From positions 248,001-312,000 of the forward strand of contig CANNFA010000003.1 in the NCBI GenBank assembly GCA_947503765.1: DNA of 64,000 nt, given 5' to 3'. The position numbers were made by a program, and so were the translations under genes. Each line of letters begins with the position of its first letter. The stretch's first letter is position 1. This document shows, in pieces, positions 33,791 through 45,113 of the stretch. The stretch comes from an uncultured Paracoccaceae bacterium. GTDB taxonomy: Bacteria; Pseudomonadota; Alphaproteobacteria; Rhodobacterales; Rhodobacteraceae. The notes under the pieces were generated by a model, which had not been told where the DNA came from, searched no databases, and saw nothing but the letters and a program-made list of their open reading frames with translations.

Positions 33791-34900
33791 ATGAGCGCGC
33801 CCGAGCCGCTGCTGCTGACCCCCGGCCCGCTGACGACCTCGGCGCGGGTCAAGGCCGCGATGCTGCGCGACTGGGGCTCGCGCGATCCCGAATTCGAGGC
33901 GCTGACGGCGCGGATCCGCAGCGGCGTGCTGGACATCGCCCATGCGCCGGCCGCCGAGTACACCATGGTGCCGCTGCAAGGCTCGGGCACCTTCGCGGTC
34001 GAGGCGATGTATGCAACGCTGGTCGCGCCGCAGGATGGGGTGCTGGTCCTTGCCAACGGCGCCTACGGCAAGCGGATCGGCGAGATCTGCGCCCGGCTCG
34101 GCCTGCGGCACGCGCTGATCGACCTGCCCGACGACCGGCCGCTCGACCCCGCCACGGTGTCGCGTGCGCTGGTGGATCATCCGGATCTGCGCTTTGTCAC
34201 GGCGGTGCATTGCGAGACCACATCGGGGCTTCTCAACCCGCTTGAGCGGATCGCCGATCTGTGCCGCGACGCGGGCCGGCCGCTTCTGGTGGACGCGATG
34301 TCGTCCTTCGGCGCGCTGCCGCTAAAGACGGGCGCGCTGGGCCTCGCGGCGCTGGCGGCCTCGTCCAACAAGTGCCTTCAGGGCGTGCCCGGCCTTGGAT
34401 TCGTGGTCGCGCGGCGCGATGACCTGTCGCGCAAAGATCACACATGCCCGTCGCTGTCGCTGGACCTCGCCGCGCAGGATCGGCAGTTTTCCGCCGATGG
34501 CCAGTGGCGCTACACGCCGCCCACCCATGTCGTCGCCGCCCTCGCCGAGGCGCTGGACGAGCTGGCGGAGGAAGGCGGCCCCGAGGCCCGCCGTGCCCGC
34601 TATGCCGAAAACTGCGCCACGCTGACCGAAGGCATGCGCGCGCTGGGCTTCGAGGCGGCGCTGGCCCCGGAATATCAGGCGCCGATCATCGTCTCCTTCG
34701 CCGAGCCGCAGACGCCGTGGTTCGATTTCGACCGCTTCTACGATGCGCTCAAGGCGCGCGGTTTCGCGATCTATGCCGGCAAGATGAAGGCGCGCGCGAC
34801 CTTCCGCGTGGGGGTGATCGGGGCCGTGACGCGCGCCGATATTGAACTCTTCCTTGCCGCCGTTCGACAGGTCAGGGACATGATGCAGGCCGATCACTGA
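33791..34900 (+). CDS. phnW: 2-aminoethylphosphonate--pyruvate transaminase
   Basis: 369-residue class V aminotransferase converting 2-aminoethylphosphonate and pyruvate to phosphonoacetaldehyde and alanine. The signature LLLTPGPLTTSARVKAAMLRDWGSRD at the N-terminus is characteristic; the PLP lysine is Lys194 (ASSNKCLQGVPG), with Asp168 in LLVDAMSSFGALP. The usual next enzyme (phnX or phnY/phnA) and a phosphonate transporter are not in the window, so it stands alone here. The ATG at 33791 gives the standard beginning. The gap upstream (33543-33790) shows no gene. Confidence 0.9.
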   Translation: MSAPEPLLLTPGPLTTSARVKAAMLRDWGSRDPEFEALTARIRSGVLDIAHAPAAEYTMVPLQGSGTFAVEAMYATLVAPQDGVLVLANGAYGKRIGEICARLGLRHALIDLPDDRPLDPATVSRALVDHPDLRFVTAVHCETTSGLLNPLERIADLCRDAGRPLLVDAMSSFGALPLKTGALGLAALAASSNKCLQGVPGLGFVVARRDDLSRKDHTCPSLSLDLAAQDRQFSADGQWRYTPPTHVVAALAEALDELAEEGGPEARRARYAENCATLTEGMRALGFEAALAPEYQAPIIVSFAEPQTPWFDFDRFYDALKARGFAIYAGKMKARATFRVGVIGAVTRADIELFLAAVRQVRDMMQADH

Positions 34901-35051
34901 ATGTTACGGTGCGTTTCAGGCCGATGCCGAGCGGGGATTTTCGCTTGCCAATGCGGCGCGCGCTATTGTGAGTATGGGTAAATCCGCTAGGTTGCGCCAA
35001 TCAGGCAAGATACAGAGCAGACCGGGCAGTGCGCTGCCGAAGGAGGACTAC

Positions 35052-36284
35052 ATGGGTTCAGAGGCGAGGCCGGAACGCCCGACCTTTGCGGCAGTTGCCG
35101 AGCGGCGGTTCCGACTGGCCGGGAAGTCGATCATCGAAAAGGGGCATCCCTATTTCGTGCCGGTCGACCGTCTCGAACAGATGTATTCGTCCAAGCCGGA
35201 CGGGTATGTGAGCCTCGCTCATTACGACTATCTCGGGTTGTCGCGGCATCCCGACGTGCTGAATGCCGGCGCGCTGGCGCTGCAGGAATTCGGCGCCGGG
35301 GTCGGTGCCTCGCGGCTGGTGGGCGGCGAGCGCATGGCGCACCGCGATCTGGAACGGAACCTGGCCGAGTTCCTGGGCGTGGGCGACGTGCTGACGCTGA
35401 TCTCGGGCTATCTGACCAACCTGTCGCTGATCAACCATCTGCTGGGGCCGCGCGATCTGGTGCTGATCGACGAGCTTGCGCATAATTCCATCGTGGTCGG
35501 CGCCCGGTCGGGCCGGTTCACCTGTCAGACCTTCGAGCATAACGACCTCGACGACCTGGAGGCGCGGCTGGAACAGGCCCGCGGCGAATACCGGCATGTG
35601 CTGGTGGTGGTCGAGGGGCTGTATTCGATGGATGGCGACATCCCCGACCTGCCCCGCCTGGTCGAGATGAAGCGCCGCCACGACGCCTGGCTGCTGGTCG
35701 ACGAGGCGCATTCCTACGGCGTTCTGGGCAAGAATGGCCGCGGCGTGTGCGAGCATTTCGGCATCGACCCGGCCGAGATCGAGCTGTCGGTCGGCACCCT
35801 GTCGAAAAGTTTCGTGTCCTCGGGCGGCTTCATCTGCGCCAGCGCCGAGGTGATCGCCTGGCTGCGCTTTACCCTGCCCGGCTTTGTCTATTCGGTGGGC
35901 CTGTCGCCCGCCACGGTGGCCAGCGCCAATGCCGCGCTGGGCGTCCTGCGGGCCGAGCCGGACCGGGTCGAACGGCTCAAGCAGAAATCGCGCCTGTTCC
36001 GCGACGCGGCCCGCGCCGCCGGGCTGGAGCCGGGCAAGGCGATCGGCGAGGCGGTGGTGCCGCTGTTCTTCGACAGCCCCGAACAGACGATGATGGTCAG
36101 CCAGACGCTGATGGATCACGGCGTCTATGCGCCGCCCATCGTGCAGGTCGGCGTGCCCAAGGACGAGCCGCGCATCCGGTTCTTCTTTTCCGCCGCGCAC
36201 CGCGATGCCGACATCCTGCGGGCCGTCGACATCGCCGCGGCCGCGGTGCATGGCGAATTGCCCGCCCAGATCGCGAGTTCCTGA
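35052..36284 (+). CDS. Alpha-oxoamine synthase family PLP enzyme
   Basis: 410-residue fold-type I enzyme related to 8-amino-7-oxononanoate synthase, 2-amino-3-ketobutyrate CoA ligase and serine palmitoyltransferase. These condense an acyl-CoA or acyl-ACP with an amino acid and release CO2. The PLP lysine is Lys252 (VGTLSKSFVSSGGF); LLVDEAHSYGVLGKNGRG holds the cofactor-contacting Asp and His. ASRLVGGERMAHRDLERNLAEFLG is a family segment. No biotin, threonine-degradation or sphingolipid genes are adjacent, so the product is not predictable. A very strong ribosome site, AAGGAGG, lies 7-8 nt before the ATG, implying high expression. It is convergent with the EF-G-like gene. Confidence 0.85.
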   Translation: MGSEARPERPTFAAVAERRFRLAGKSIIEKGHPYFVPVDRLEQMYSSKPDGYVSLAHYDYLGLSRHPDVLNAGALALQEFGAGVGASRLVGGERMAHRDLERNLAEFLGVGDVLTLISGYLTNLSLINHLLGPRDLVLIDELAHNSIVVGARSGRFTCQTFEHNDLDDLEARLEQARGEYRHVLVVVEGLYSMDGDIPDLPRLVEMKRRHDAWLLVDEAHSYGVLGKNGRGVCEHFGIDPAEIELSVGTLSKSFVSSGGFICASAEVIAWLRFTLPGFVYSVGLSPATVASANAALGVLRAEPDRVERLKQKSRLFRDAARAAGLEPGKAIGEAVVPLFFDSPEQTMMVSQTLMDHGVYAPPIVQVGVPKDEPRIRFFFSAAHRDADILRAVDIAAAAVHGELPAQIASS

Positions 36285-36371
36285 GCGGCACAAGCGCCTT
36301 TCAGCCCGGCATCCCGGTGATCTTCAACGGCGGCGGCGCTATCATTCGCGCCGCGCTGCCGCCCTGCCCGG

Positions 36372-38306
36372 TCAAGCAAGGGCCTCGGCACGGTCGGCGC
36401 GGGCTTTTTCCGCCTCGCGGCCGTGGATTTCCTCGTAATGGTCGAACCGGGTCTCGTACCATGCGGTCCCGTGGGTCAGCCCGCCGAGCGAGCGGAACAG
36501 CTCGTCCTGCGCGGGGGACGGGATCAGCGCGTGCAGCACATCCCAGCCCTTGGCGCTGTCATGCGGCTCAAAGCCCAGCACCTGCCCCTTGAGCGACGAG
36601 ATCTGCGCCACCAGCCCGCCGGTATAGACGGACGGCAGATGCACGTCGATCCGATCGATCGGCTGCAGCAGGACCGGGCCGCAATCGGCCAGCGCGGTGC
36701 GCATCCCCATCAGACCGGCAGTGCGGAAAGCGAAGTCGGAACTGTCGACCGAATGGTGCTTGCCGTCGGTCAGCGTCACGCCCACGTCGATCACCCGGAA
36801 CCCCAGCGGCCCGCGCGACAGCGCCTCTTCGCAGCCGGCGGCAACGGCGGGGATGTAGTTGCGCGGCACCGCGCCGCCCTTGACCGTCTCGGCAAAGACG
36901 AACCCGTCGCCGCGCGACCGGGGCGCCACCTCTATGTGGATGTCGGCGAACTGCCCGGCGCCGCCCGACTGCTTGCGGTGGCGGTAGCGGGTGTCGGTGG
37001 CGCGCTGGATCGTCTCGCGGTAGCTGGCCTGCGGAAGCTCCTCCTCGATGGCGATGTCGAAATCCGCCTTCAGCGTTTCGGTCAGCCGGCGCAGGTGCAT
37101 CGGACCCTGCAGGCAGGCCAGCACATGGCCGGTCTCCGCGTCCTGCTCGATGACCAGGCCGGGGTCGATGGCGGCAATGCGGGCCAGCGCGCCGGACAGG
37201 CGGGCATCGTCGCGGTCGCTGGCCGGGCGCAGGATGCGGCGGAACACGGGCGGCTTGCCGAACGCCCAGTCCGGCAGGCGCTGCACCTCGTCGCCGGTCC
37301 AGACGTCGCCGGGGTTCAGATGGTCGGATTTCACCGCAACGGCCAGCCCGCCGCGCGCCACCGGCCCTGTCTGCGGCTTGCCGTCCGGTGCGTTCAGCGC
37401 GCCGATCCCCGCTTCGCCCAGCCGCTGGCCGGCCTCCAGCCCGCCGCCCAGATCGCGCAGCAGCACCGATTTGCCGACATGTTTGCGGTTGTCGGCGGCA
37501 ACCCCGATCACCGCGTTCGGCCCGACCCCCAGCCGCGCCCCCACCGAGGACGGCCCGGCGGTTTCGTGCCGCAGATCCTTCATCAGTCGCGTGACCCCGT
37601 TGGCATGCACCGCAGCGCCCAGGAAGACCGGCACGATGTCGTTGTGCTTGTGCATCTCGGCCACCATCGAGAACACGTTCCCGGGCGCGGGGATCCGGTC
37701 CTCGATCAGTTGCTCCAGCAGGTCGTCGTTGAAATCGGACAGGTTTTCAAGAAGCTCGGTGCGCGCCTCCTGCTCGCGCGGGCGCATCGCCTCGGGCATC
37801 TCGACCAGCGCCGAGGGGCGCCCCTCGCGGTACTCCCAGGCACGTTCGGAAATCAGGTCGACCGCGCCGGTGATCTCGCCGTCCCGGCGGATCGGCACCT
37901 GCCGCAGCACCAGCAGGTGCCGGGCGTAGTGCTGAAGCGCGGCGACGGTGTCGCGGACGCGGCCGGCATAGCCGTCCATGTGGCCGACGAACAGCGAGGC
38001 CGGCACGCCGGCCTCCTCGATCAGGCGCAGGTAGGGGGCGGCCTGCGGCGCATCCTCGGGGTCGGGGCGCACGCACAGCACGGCATGGTCCGACGCGGCC
38101 AGCGCATGGCCCGCCGCGCCCAGGTTGTCGGTGCCGCCGGCAATATCGAACGCGCCCCAGGCGTCGCCGAGATAGTCGAAGGTCAGGCAGGCGAAGCGGT
38201 CGGTGAACGGGCTTTGCGTGGCGCGGCCGTCCTCCAGCGCGGCGAGCGCGCGCGCCAGGGTGGATTTGCCGGATTGCGATGGCCCGAGAAGCGTGAAGCA
38301 ACGCAT
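36372..38306 (-). CDS. EF-G-like translation-factor paralogue with degenerate GTPase domain
   Basis: 644-residue protein with the domain order of EF-G but shorter than the usual 690-700. Domain IV is well preserved (SYRETIQRATDTRYRHRKQSGGAGQFADI). Domain V and the C-terminus are also EF-G-like. In the G domain, the P-loop GPSQSGKS (8-15) is intact. Switch I is shortened and has no RGITI motif, G3 reads DIAGG (54-58) in place of DTPGH, and G4 reads GHMD (108-111) in place of NKMD. The catalytic His and the guanine-specifying Asn are therefore missing. It is not the housekeeping EF-G; the role is unknown, possibly ribosome binding without normal GTP turnover. The start at 38306 gives MRCFTLLGPSQSGKS; upstream codons are low-complexity. 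Confidence 0.85.
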   Translation of the reverse strand: MRCFTLLGPSQSGKSTLARALAALEDGRATQSPFTDRFACLTFDYLGDAWGAFDIAGGTDNLGAAGHALAASDHAVLCVRPDPEDAPQAAPYLRLIEEAGVPASLFVGHMDGYAGRVRDTVAALQHYARHLLVLRQVPIRRDGEITGAVDLISERAWEYREGRPSALVEMPEAMRPREQEARTELLENLSDFNDDLLEQLIEDRIPAPGNVFSMVAEMHKHNDIVPVFLGAAVHANGVTRLMKDLRHETAGPSSVGARLGVGPNAVIGVAADNRKHVGKSVLLRDLGGGLEAGQRLGEAGIGALNAPDGKPQTGPVARGGLAVAVKSDHLNPGDVWTGDEVQRLPDWAFGKPPVFRRILRPASDRDDARLSGALARIAAIDPGLVIEQDAETGHVLACLQGPMHLRRLTETLKADFDIAIEEELPQASYRETIQRATDTRYRHRKQSGGAGQFADIHIEVAPRSRGDGFVFAETVKGGAVPRNYIPAVAAGCEEALSRGPLGFRVIDVGVTLTDGKHHSVDSSDFAFRTAGLMGMRTALADCGPVLLQPIDRIDVHLPSVYTGGLVAQISSLKGQVLGFEPHDSAKGWDVLHALIPSPAQDELFRSLGGLTHGTAWYETRFDHYEEIHGREAEKARADRAEALA

Positions 38307-38671
38307 GTCTGTCCCCTTTCGGTCTTGCTGGCGCGGGGCCGCCCCGAGGGTCGTGGCGGCGCGGACGCCATGTTGCGCCCTGCCCGAGCGCAGCCGCCCG
38401 CCTGCGATGCCTGCCCGCGCCCGCCGGGTCCGCGGCCGCACGCCGCGTTGCCCCCGAAAGGCGTCTGTCTGCATGGTTTCCGCCGCGCCGGGCCGCGTCA
38501 AGACGTTTCGCACCGCACCGCGCCCAGCGGCGAAATTCGGGCCGGCCGCGCCGGCCGCGATGCCGTTTCGGCGCCGTTCGGAACGGAGCGGGCCGTTGCC
38601 CGGCGCTTGTGATCCGGGGGGCCGCGGCCTATGTCTGGCGCGACCCGTTCCCCCCGCAGCCCCGTCAGCCG
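38307..38671. other. 365-bp GC-rich gap between two divergent genes
   Basis: No gene or clear promoter was recognised. The part from 38609 is in frame with the acyltransferase gene from a GTG codon and would encode a 21-residue extension, so the true start of that gene may lie here. A self-complementary GGCCGGCCGCGCCGGCC stretch occurs near 38550. Confidence 0.45.
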
Positions 38672-39571
38672 ATGCCCCGAGATCGCCCCAGCCTGTCCGA
38701 CCGCGTCACCAACGCCGCCGCCCGCGGCGTCATCGGGCTGGCGCTGGCGCTGCCCTATCGCTGGCGGGTTCCGCTGATGGGCTGGGTCGCCGCGCGCATC
38801 GCGGCGCCGCTGGCGGGCTGGGACAAGCGGGTGCGCGCCAACCTCGCGCATGTCATGCCCGATCTGCCCGAGGCCGAGGTGCGCCGCATGGTCCGCCGCG
38901 TGCCCGACAATATCGGCCGCGCGCTGATCGAGACGTATTCCGGCGACACCTTTCGCGCCCGGCTGCGCGATGCGCCGCTGAACGGCCCCGGCGTCGCCGC
39001 GCTGGAGGCCGCGCATCGCGGCGGCCGCCCGGTCCTGTTCATCACCGGCCATTTCGGCAATTACGAGGCCGCCCGCGCCGCGCTCACGATGCGCGGCTAC
39101 ACGGTCGGCGGGCTATACAACCCGATGGAAAACCCGCTGTTCAACGCGCATTACACCCGCGCCATGGCCGCGCTGGGAGAGCCGATCTTCCCGCGCTCGC
39201 GCAAGGGGATGGCGCGGATGGTGCGGCATGTGCGCGGCGGCGGCATGGTGGGGCTCATCGTGGATCAGTTCATCCGCCACGGCACACCGCTGGATTTCCT
39301 GGGCAAGCCGGCGCTGACGGCGCTGTCGGCGGCGGAAATGGCGGTGAAATACGACGCGCTGGCGATCCCGATCTACGGGATCCGGCGGCCGGACGGGCTG
39401 GATTTCGACGTGCTGGTCGAGGAGCCGATCCCGCATGGCGCGCCCGAGGAAATGACCCAGGCGATGAATGACAGCCTTGCCGCGCAGGTCCGCAAGCATC
39501 CCGAACAATGGTTCTGGATCCACCGCCGGTGGAAGACGAAGCCGGGGGCGTGGCACCCGGACGAGCCATAG
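38672..39571 (+). CDS. LpxL/HtrB-type lysophospholipid or lipid A acyltransferase
   Basis: 299-residue membrane-associated acyltransferase of the LpxL/MsbB superfamily, which adds secondary acyl chains to lipid A or acylates related lipids at the inner membrane. An N-terminal hydrophobic segment (about 18-50) precedes the catalytic H-X4-E motif His127-FGNY-Glu132, and a conserved GGMVGLIVDQFIRHGTPLDFLG segment follows. The ATG at 38672 is chosen; the alternative GTG at 38609 would add MIRGAAAYVWRDPFP. Its 3' end is convergent with the DUF1223 gene, with a dispersed repeat between them. The acceptor lipid cannot be deduced. Confidence 0.85.
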   Translation: MPRDRPSLSDRVTNAAARGVIGLALALPYRWRVPLMGWVAARIAAPLAGWDKRVRANLAHVMPDLPEAEVRRMVRRVPDNIGRALIETYSGDTFRARLRDAPLNGPGVAALEAAHRGGRPVLFITGHFGNYEAARAALTMRGYTVGGLYNPMENPLFNAHYTRAMAALGEPIFPRSRKGMARMVRHVRGGGMVGLIVDQFIRHGTPLDFLGKPALTALSAAEMAVKYDALAIPIYGIRRPDGLDFDVLVEEPIPHGAPEEMTQAMNDSLAAQVRKHPEQWFWIHRRWKTKPGAWHPDEP

Positions 39572-39600
39572 CGCCGCAGCGCCCGCGGCACGGCCGGAAT

Positions 39601-39625
39601 TTGCGTATTTGCAACGAGAAGAAGC
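39601..39625 (+). repeat. 25-bp dispersed repeat, copy 2
   Basis: Perfect inverted copy of 32739-32763, in the gap between the convergent acyltransferase and DUF1223 genes, 29 bp after the acyltransferase stop. The core reads TTGCGTATTTGCAACGAG on the plus strand. Confidence 0.7.
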
Positions 39626-39661
39626 AGCAGGTTCGACAAGGGGCGGCGCCGGAAATCCGCC

Positions 39662-40390
39662 CTATCGCAGCCGCGCCGCGGCCAGGATCGCGCCCTGGCC
39701 GGGTTCCTGCACGATCACCACGCAGGGCGCGTCGCCGGTCACGTCGATGTCGAGTTCGAGCGGCCGGGCCGTGGTCCAGCCGCCCAGGCTGGTCCATTCG
39801 GTCACGATGTTGGCATAGGCGATCTTGCGGCCGGCATTCTCGCCGCTGCGGATCTCCACGACGCGCTCTGGCTGGTAGCGCACGAGCTGGACCTGCACCT
39901 CGGACGGCAGGTCTTCGGCGAGATCCGCCAGCGCCTCGGCGCGGATCCGAAGCGCGTCTCCGTCGCGGGTCATCCGCAGCGCGATGCGCGGGGCCGCATC
40001 GCCATGCGCCTCGATCAGTTCCGCCAGGTGCATCGGCTTGAAGCCGACGACATGGTCCTGCCCGTCCACGACCATCTGCGGGGTGTAGATCGTGCGGTGC
40101 CCGGCGGCGCGGGCATACCCCTTTTGCCGCTGGGTAAAGGCGGGCTGGCCGAACACGTCCTTCCAGCCGATGTAATCCCAGTAATCGACATGCAGCGCCA
40201 GGGCGATCACGTCGTCGCGGCCCGCAAGTTCCGCCAGCAGCGCATCGGCCGGCGGACAGGACGAACAGCCCTGGCTGGTGTAAAGCTCCACCACCACCGG
40301 ATCGTCCTGCGCCTGTGTCTGTGCCGGCGCCTGCCCCGCGCCCGCGGCATATCCCGCCGCAAGCACAGCGGCCGCCCAAAGCCTGTGCAT
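39662..40390 (-). CDS. DUF1223 thioredoxin-like exported protein
   Basis: 242-residue protein of unknown function with a thioredoxin-like fold. An N-terminal signal peptide (about 1-25) is followed by VVELYTSQGCSSCPPADALL, where Cys42-SS-Cys45 is the redox-type motif of this family. Further conserved stretches are ALHVDYWDYIGWKD and YTPQMVVDGQ, the latter matching the cis-Pro region of thioredoxin folds. It acts probably in the periplasm. Divergence from acnA is common in Rhodobacterales, but no functional link is established. Confidence 0.83.
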   Translation of the reverse strand: MHRLWAAAVLAAGYAAGAGQAPAQTQAQDDPVVVELYTSQGCSSCPPADALLAELAGRDDVIALALHVDYWDYIGWKDVFGQPAFTQRQKGYARAAGHRTIYTPQMVVDGQDHVVGFKPMHLAELIEAHGDAAPRIALRMTRDGDALRIRAEALADLAEDLPSEVQVQLVRYQPERVVEIRSGENAGRKIAYANIVTEWTSLGGWTTARPLELDIDVTGDAPCVVIVQEPGQGAILAAARLR

Positions 40391-40601
40391 CGAAGTCCCC
40401 TTTGACGTCTCGCCCGGCCCTTCCTAACCAGCCCGCGCGGCCGCGGCCAATCAAGGATTAGCGAGCGGGCCGTCACTGGTGCGCGATTGTGTCGTTGCAG
40501 TTCGGTGCACAATGGCATACAGACGCGCCAAACCCGGACCGCGCCCTATATGGGTGCGTAGCGACCGGGGCACCCTTGCCCCAAGCCAATGGAGGATCCC
40601 C

Positions 40602-43388
<2,787 letters not shown>

Positions 43389-43418
43389 CGCCGCGCTTTC
43401 CTTCGGCCTGACGATCAG

Positions 43419-43452
43419 AACCTGCCGCCCCGCACCGGGCGGCAGGTTTTTT
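43419..43452 (+). terminator. Rho-independent terminator of acnA
   Basis: AACCTGCCGCCC and GGGCGGCAGGTT form a perfect 12-bp stem around a 6-nt loop, followed directly by a run of T, the classic intrinsic terminator. It lies 30 bp after the acnA stop. Confidence 0.93.
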
Positions 43453-43540
43453 CATGCCGGGTATCGCGGCCCCCGGTGGAACGCCCGGGACGGCTTGCGG
43501 GTTGGTCCTGCACTTGACGCGGTCGCCCCCGCCCCGTACT

Positions 43541-43559
43541 TACCGACGATCGGTCGGTA
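43541..43559. promoter_or_regulatory. TetR-type operator upstream of the efflux locus
   Basis: TACCGAC and GTCGGTA are perfect inverted arms around a 5-nt centre, 19 nt before the TetR start. A TTGACG hexamer at 43514-43519 could be the -35, which would place the palindrome at or just after the -10. Binding of the adjacent TetR protein and autorepression of the efflux operon are inferred. Confidence 0.72.
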
Positions 43560-43578
43560 TCAGATGCCGGAGGTTGAC

Positions 43579-44307
43579 ATGCACATTCGGCAGGTTGCAC
43601 GCCGCGCGCGCATGACGCCCGATGCCCGGCGCGAGGCGATCCTCGACGCGGCGCAAGCGCTGTTCATGCAAGACGGCTATGCTTCGGTGACCGTTGCCGA
43701 TGTGCTGGATGCCGCGCGGATTTCGAAGGGCGGCTTCTACCACCATTTCGCGGCCAAGGAGGATCTGCTGGCCGGCATCGCCGCGCGCATGAGCGCGCAG
43801 GCGCTGGCCGCGGCCGAGGCGGCGCGCGATCTTGAAACCGGCGGGGCGCTGGACCGGCTCAATGCGTTCATCGCGGGGTCGGTCCGGTGGAAGGCCGGCA
43901 GCGTCGCCGAGATGCGCCACTTCGCCGTCAGCCTGTCGCGCCCCGGCAACGATGCGCTGTTTCAGCGATTGTTCCAGGCCGCCGCGGACGCGGTTCAGCC
44001 GGTCCTTGAAGACATGATCGCCGGCGGGGTGCGCGCCGGCGCCTTCGACGTGGCCGATGCGGCGCTTGCCGCCGAGACGATCCTGGGGCTGGCCCAGGGG
44101 CGCCGCTTCGTGGTGAACGCCGCGATCGACGCGGCCGCCGCCGGCGATATCGACGCGGCGGCCGCACGGCTCGATGCCCGGATGCGGGCCGAGGGGCTGA
44201 CCTGCGACCGGCTGCTCGGGCTGGCCCCCGGCAGCGTCGCGCTGTCGCACCCGGCGGATTACCGTCAAATTCTTGCCGGTCTTGCTGCCGGTATTCCGAA
44301 TGAATGA
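43579..44307 (+). CDS. TetR/AcrR family regulator of the efflux locus
   Basis: 242-residue repressor. The N-terminal helix-turn-helix (about residues 14-60) reads ARREAILDAAQALFMQDGYASVTVADVLDAARISKGGFYHHFAAKEDLL, and a helical ligand-binding domain follows. GGAGG lies 5 nt before the ATG at 43579, so this start is preferred over the ATG at 43564, which leaves no room for a ribosome site. A 19-bp palindrome just upstream is its likely operator. It starts a same-strand run of seven genes for RND and ABC efflux; the next gene begins 12 bp later. Confidence 0.88.
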   Translation: MHIRQVARRARMTPDARREAILDAAQALFMQDGYASVTVADVLDAARISKGGFYHHFAAKEDLLAGIAARMSAQALAAAEAARDLETGGALDRLNAFIAGSVRWKAGSVAEMRHFAVSLSRPGNDALFQRLFQAAADAVQPVLEDMIAGGVRAGAFDVADAALAAETILGLAQGRRFVVNAAIDAAAAGDIDAAAARLDARMRAEGLTCDRLLGLAPGSVALSHPADYRQILAGLAAGIPNE

Positions 44308-44319
44308 AGGAGGCACGAC

Positions 44320-45081
44320 ATGCTGAAGATCACTGAACTCGGCCCCGACATCCGCGAAGTCGTTCTGAAGGGGCTGATCGAAAAGCACGATATCGAGACG
44401 CTGGAGCGGGACCTGACCCCGTTCATCGAGGCGGACGGGCAGAAAGGTCTGGTTCTTCGCATCGAGGATTGGGACGACATGACCGCCGACGCCCTTGCCG
44501 AGGATGCGAAGTTCGAATTCTCGCTGCTGCCCCATGCCGCCAAGCTTGCGAAGGTGGCAGTGGTGACCGACAAGCAGCTGTTCGAGGCGCTGTTTCGCTG
44601 GATGGATCCGGTGCTGCCGGCCATGGATCTGCGCACCTTCGGATCCGCGGATGTCGAGGCGGCGCGCGCCTGGGCGGCCGATCTGCCGCAAAAGTCCGCG
44701 GCCGCCGAAGGCCCCGGCATCCGCGTGGTCGAGGACGGCCAGGACGGTCTGCTGGTCTTCGAGCTGGACGGCCGGATGTCGCAGGAGGGTGTCGATGCCG
44801 TGTTCGCCGCCTTCGACAGCGCAACCCGGACCCATGGCCGCATCGACCTGCTGGCGCGCGTGACGCAATACGGCGGCTTCGATCCCGCGATCCTTGCCGA
44901 CATGAACACGCTGACCTCGAAGCTCGGGGCGATCGGCAAGGTGCGCCGCTATGCCGTGGTCGGCGCGCCCGGCTGGATGCGCGGTATGGTGCAGGCGATG
45001 GGACCGATGTTACCGTTCGAGATGAACACCTTCGATGCGTCGGAAGAAGACGCGGCACGCCGCTGGCTGCGGACGGGCTGA
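44320..45081 (+). CDS. Protein with two SpoIIAA-like (STAS-type) domains
   Basis: 253-residue soluble protein made of two similar halves. The first (about 1-120) and second (about 130-253) each fit the SpoIIAA-like fold. Both contain a GLVLRIEDW / GLLVFELDG-type strand, then an aspartate-led helix, KLAKVAVVTDK / KVRRYAVVGAP, and a final LRTF / MNTF plus acidic helix ending in W. This family (PF11964 type) is usually one domain per protein and binds lipid or small ligands. The place between the TetR gene and the RND pump genes suggests a role in sensing or membrane stress, but none is established. AAGGAGG precedes the start. Confidence 0.75.
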   Translation: MLKITELGPDIREVVLKGLIEKHDIETLERDLTPFIEADGQKGLVLRIEDWDDMTADALAEDAKFEFSLLPHAAKLAKVAVVTDKQLFEALFRWMDPVLPAMDLRTFGSADVEAARAWAADLPQKSAAAEGPGIRVVEDGQDGLLVFELDGRMSQEGVDAVFAAFDSATRTHGRIDLLARVTQYGGFDPAILADMNTLTSKLGAIGKVRRYAVVGAPGWMRGMVQAMGPMLPFEMNTFDASEEDAARRWLRTG

Positions 45082-45113
45082 ACCCTGGCGAAACCTGCTG
45101 CGGAAGGCGGATG

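Noticed and set aside
36423-38612. Long plus-strand frame opposite the EF-G-like gene
   Set aside because: Antisense shadow; no ribosome site or recognisable domain, while the minus-strand product has clear EF-G domains.
40495-40523. acnA promoter with TTGCAG and TACAGA 17 bp apart
   Set aside because: Both hexamers match the consensus at only about half of the positions; too weak to list as a feature.
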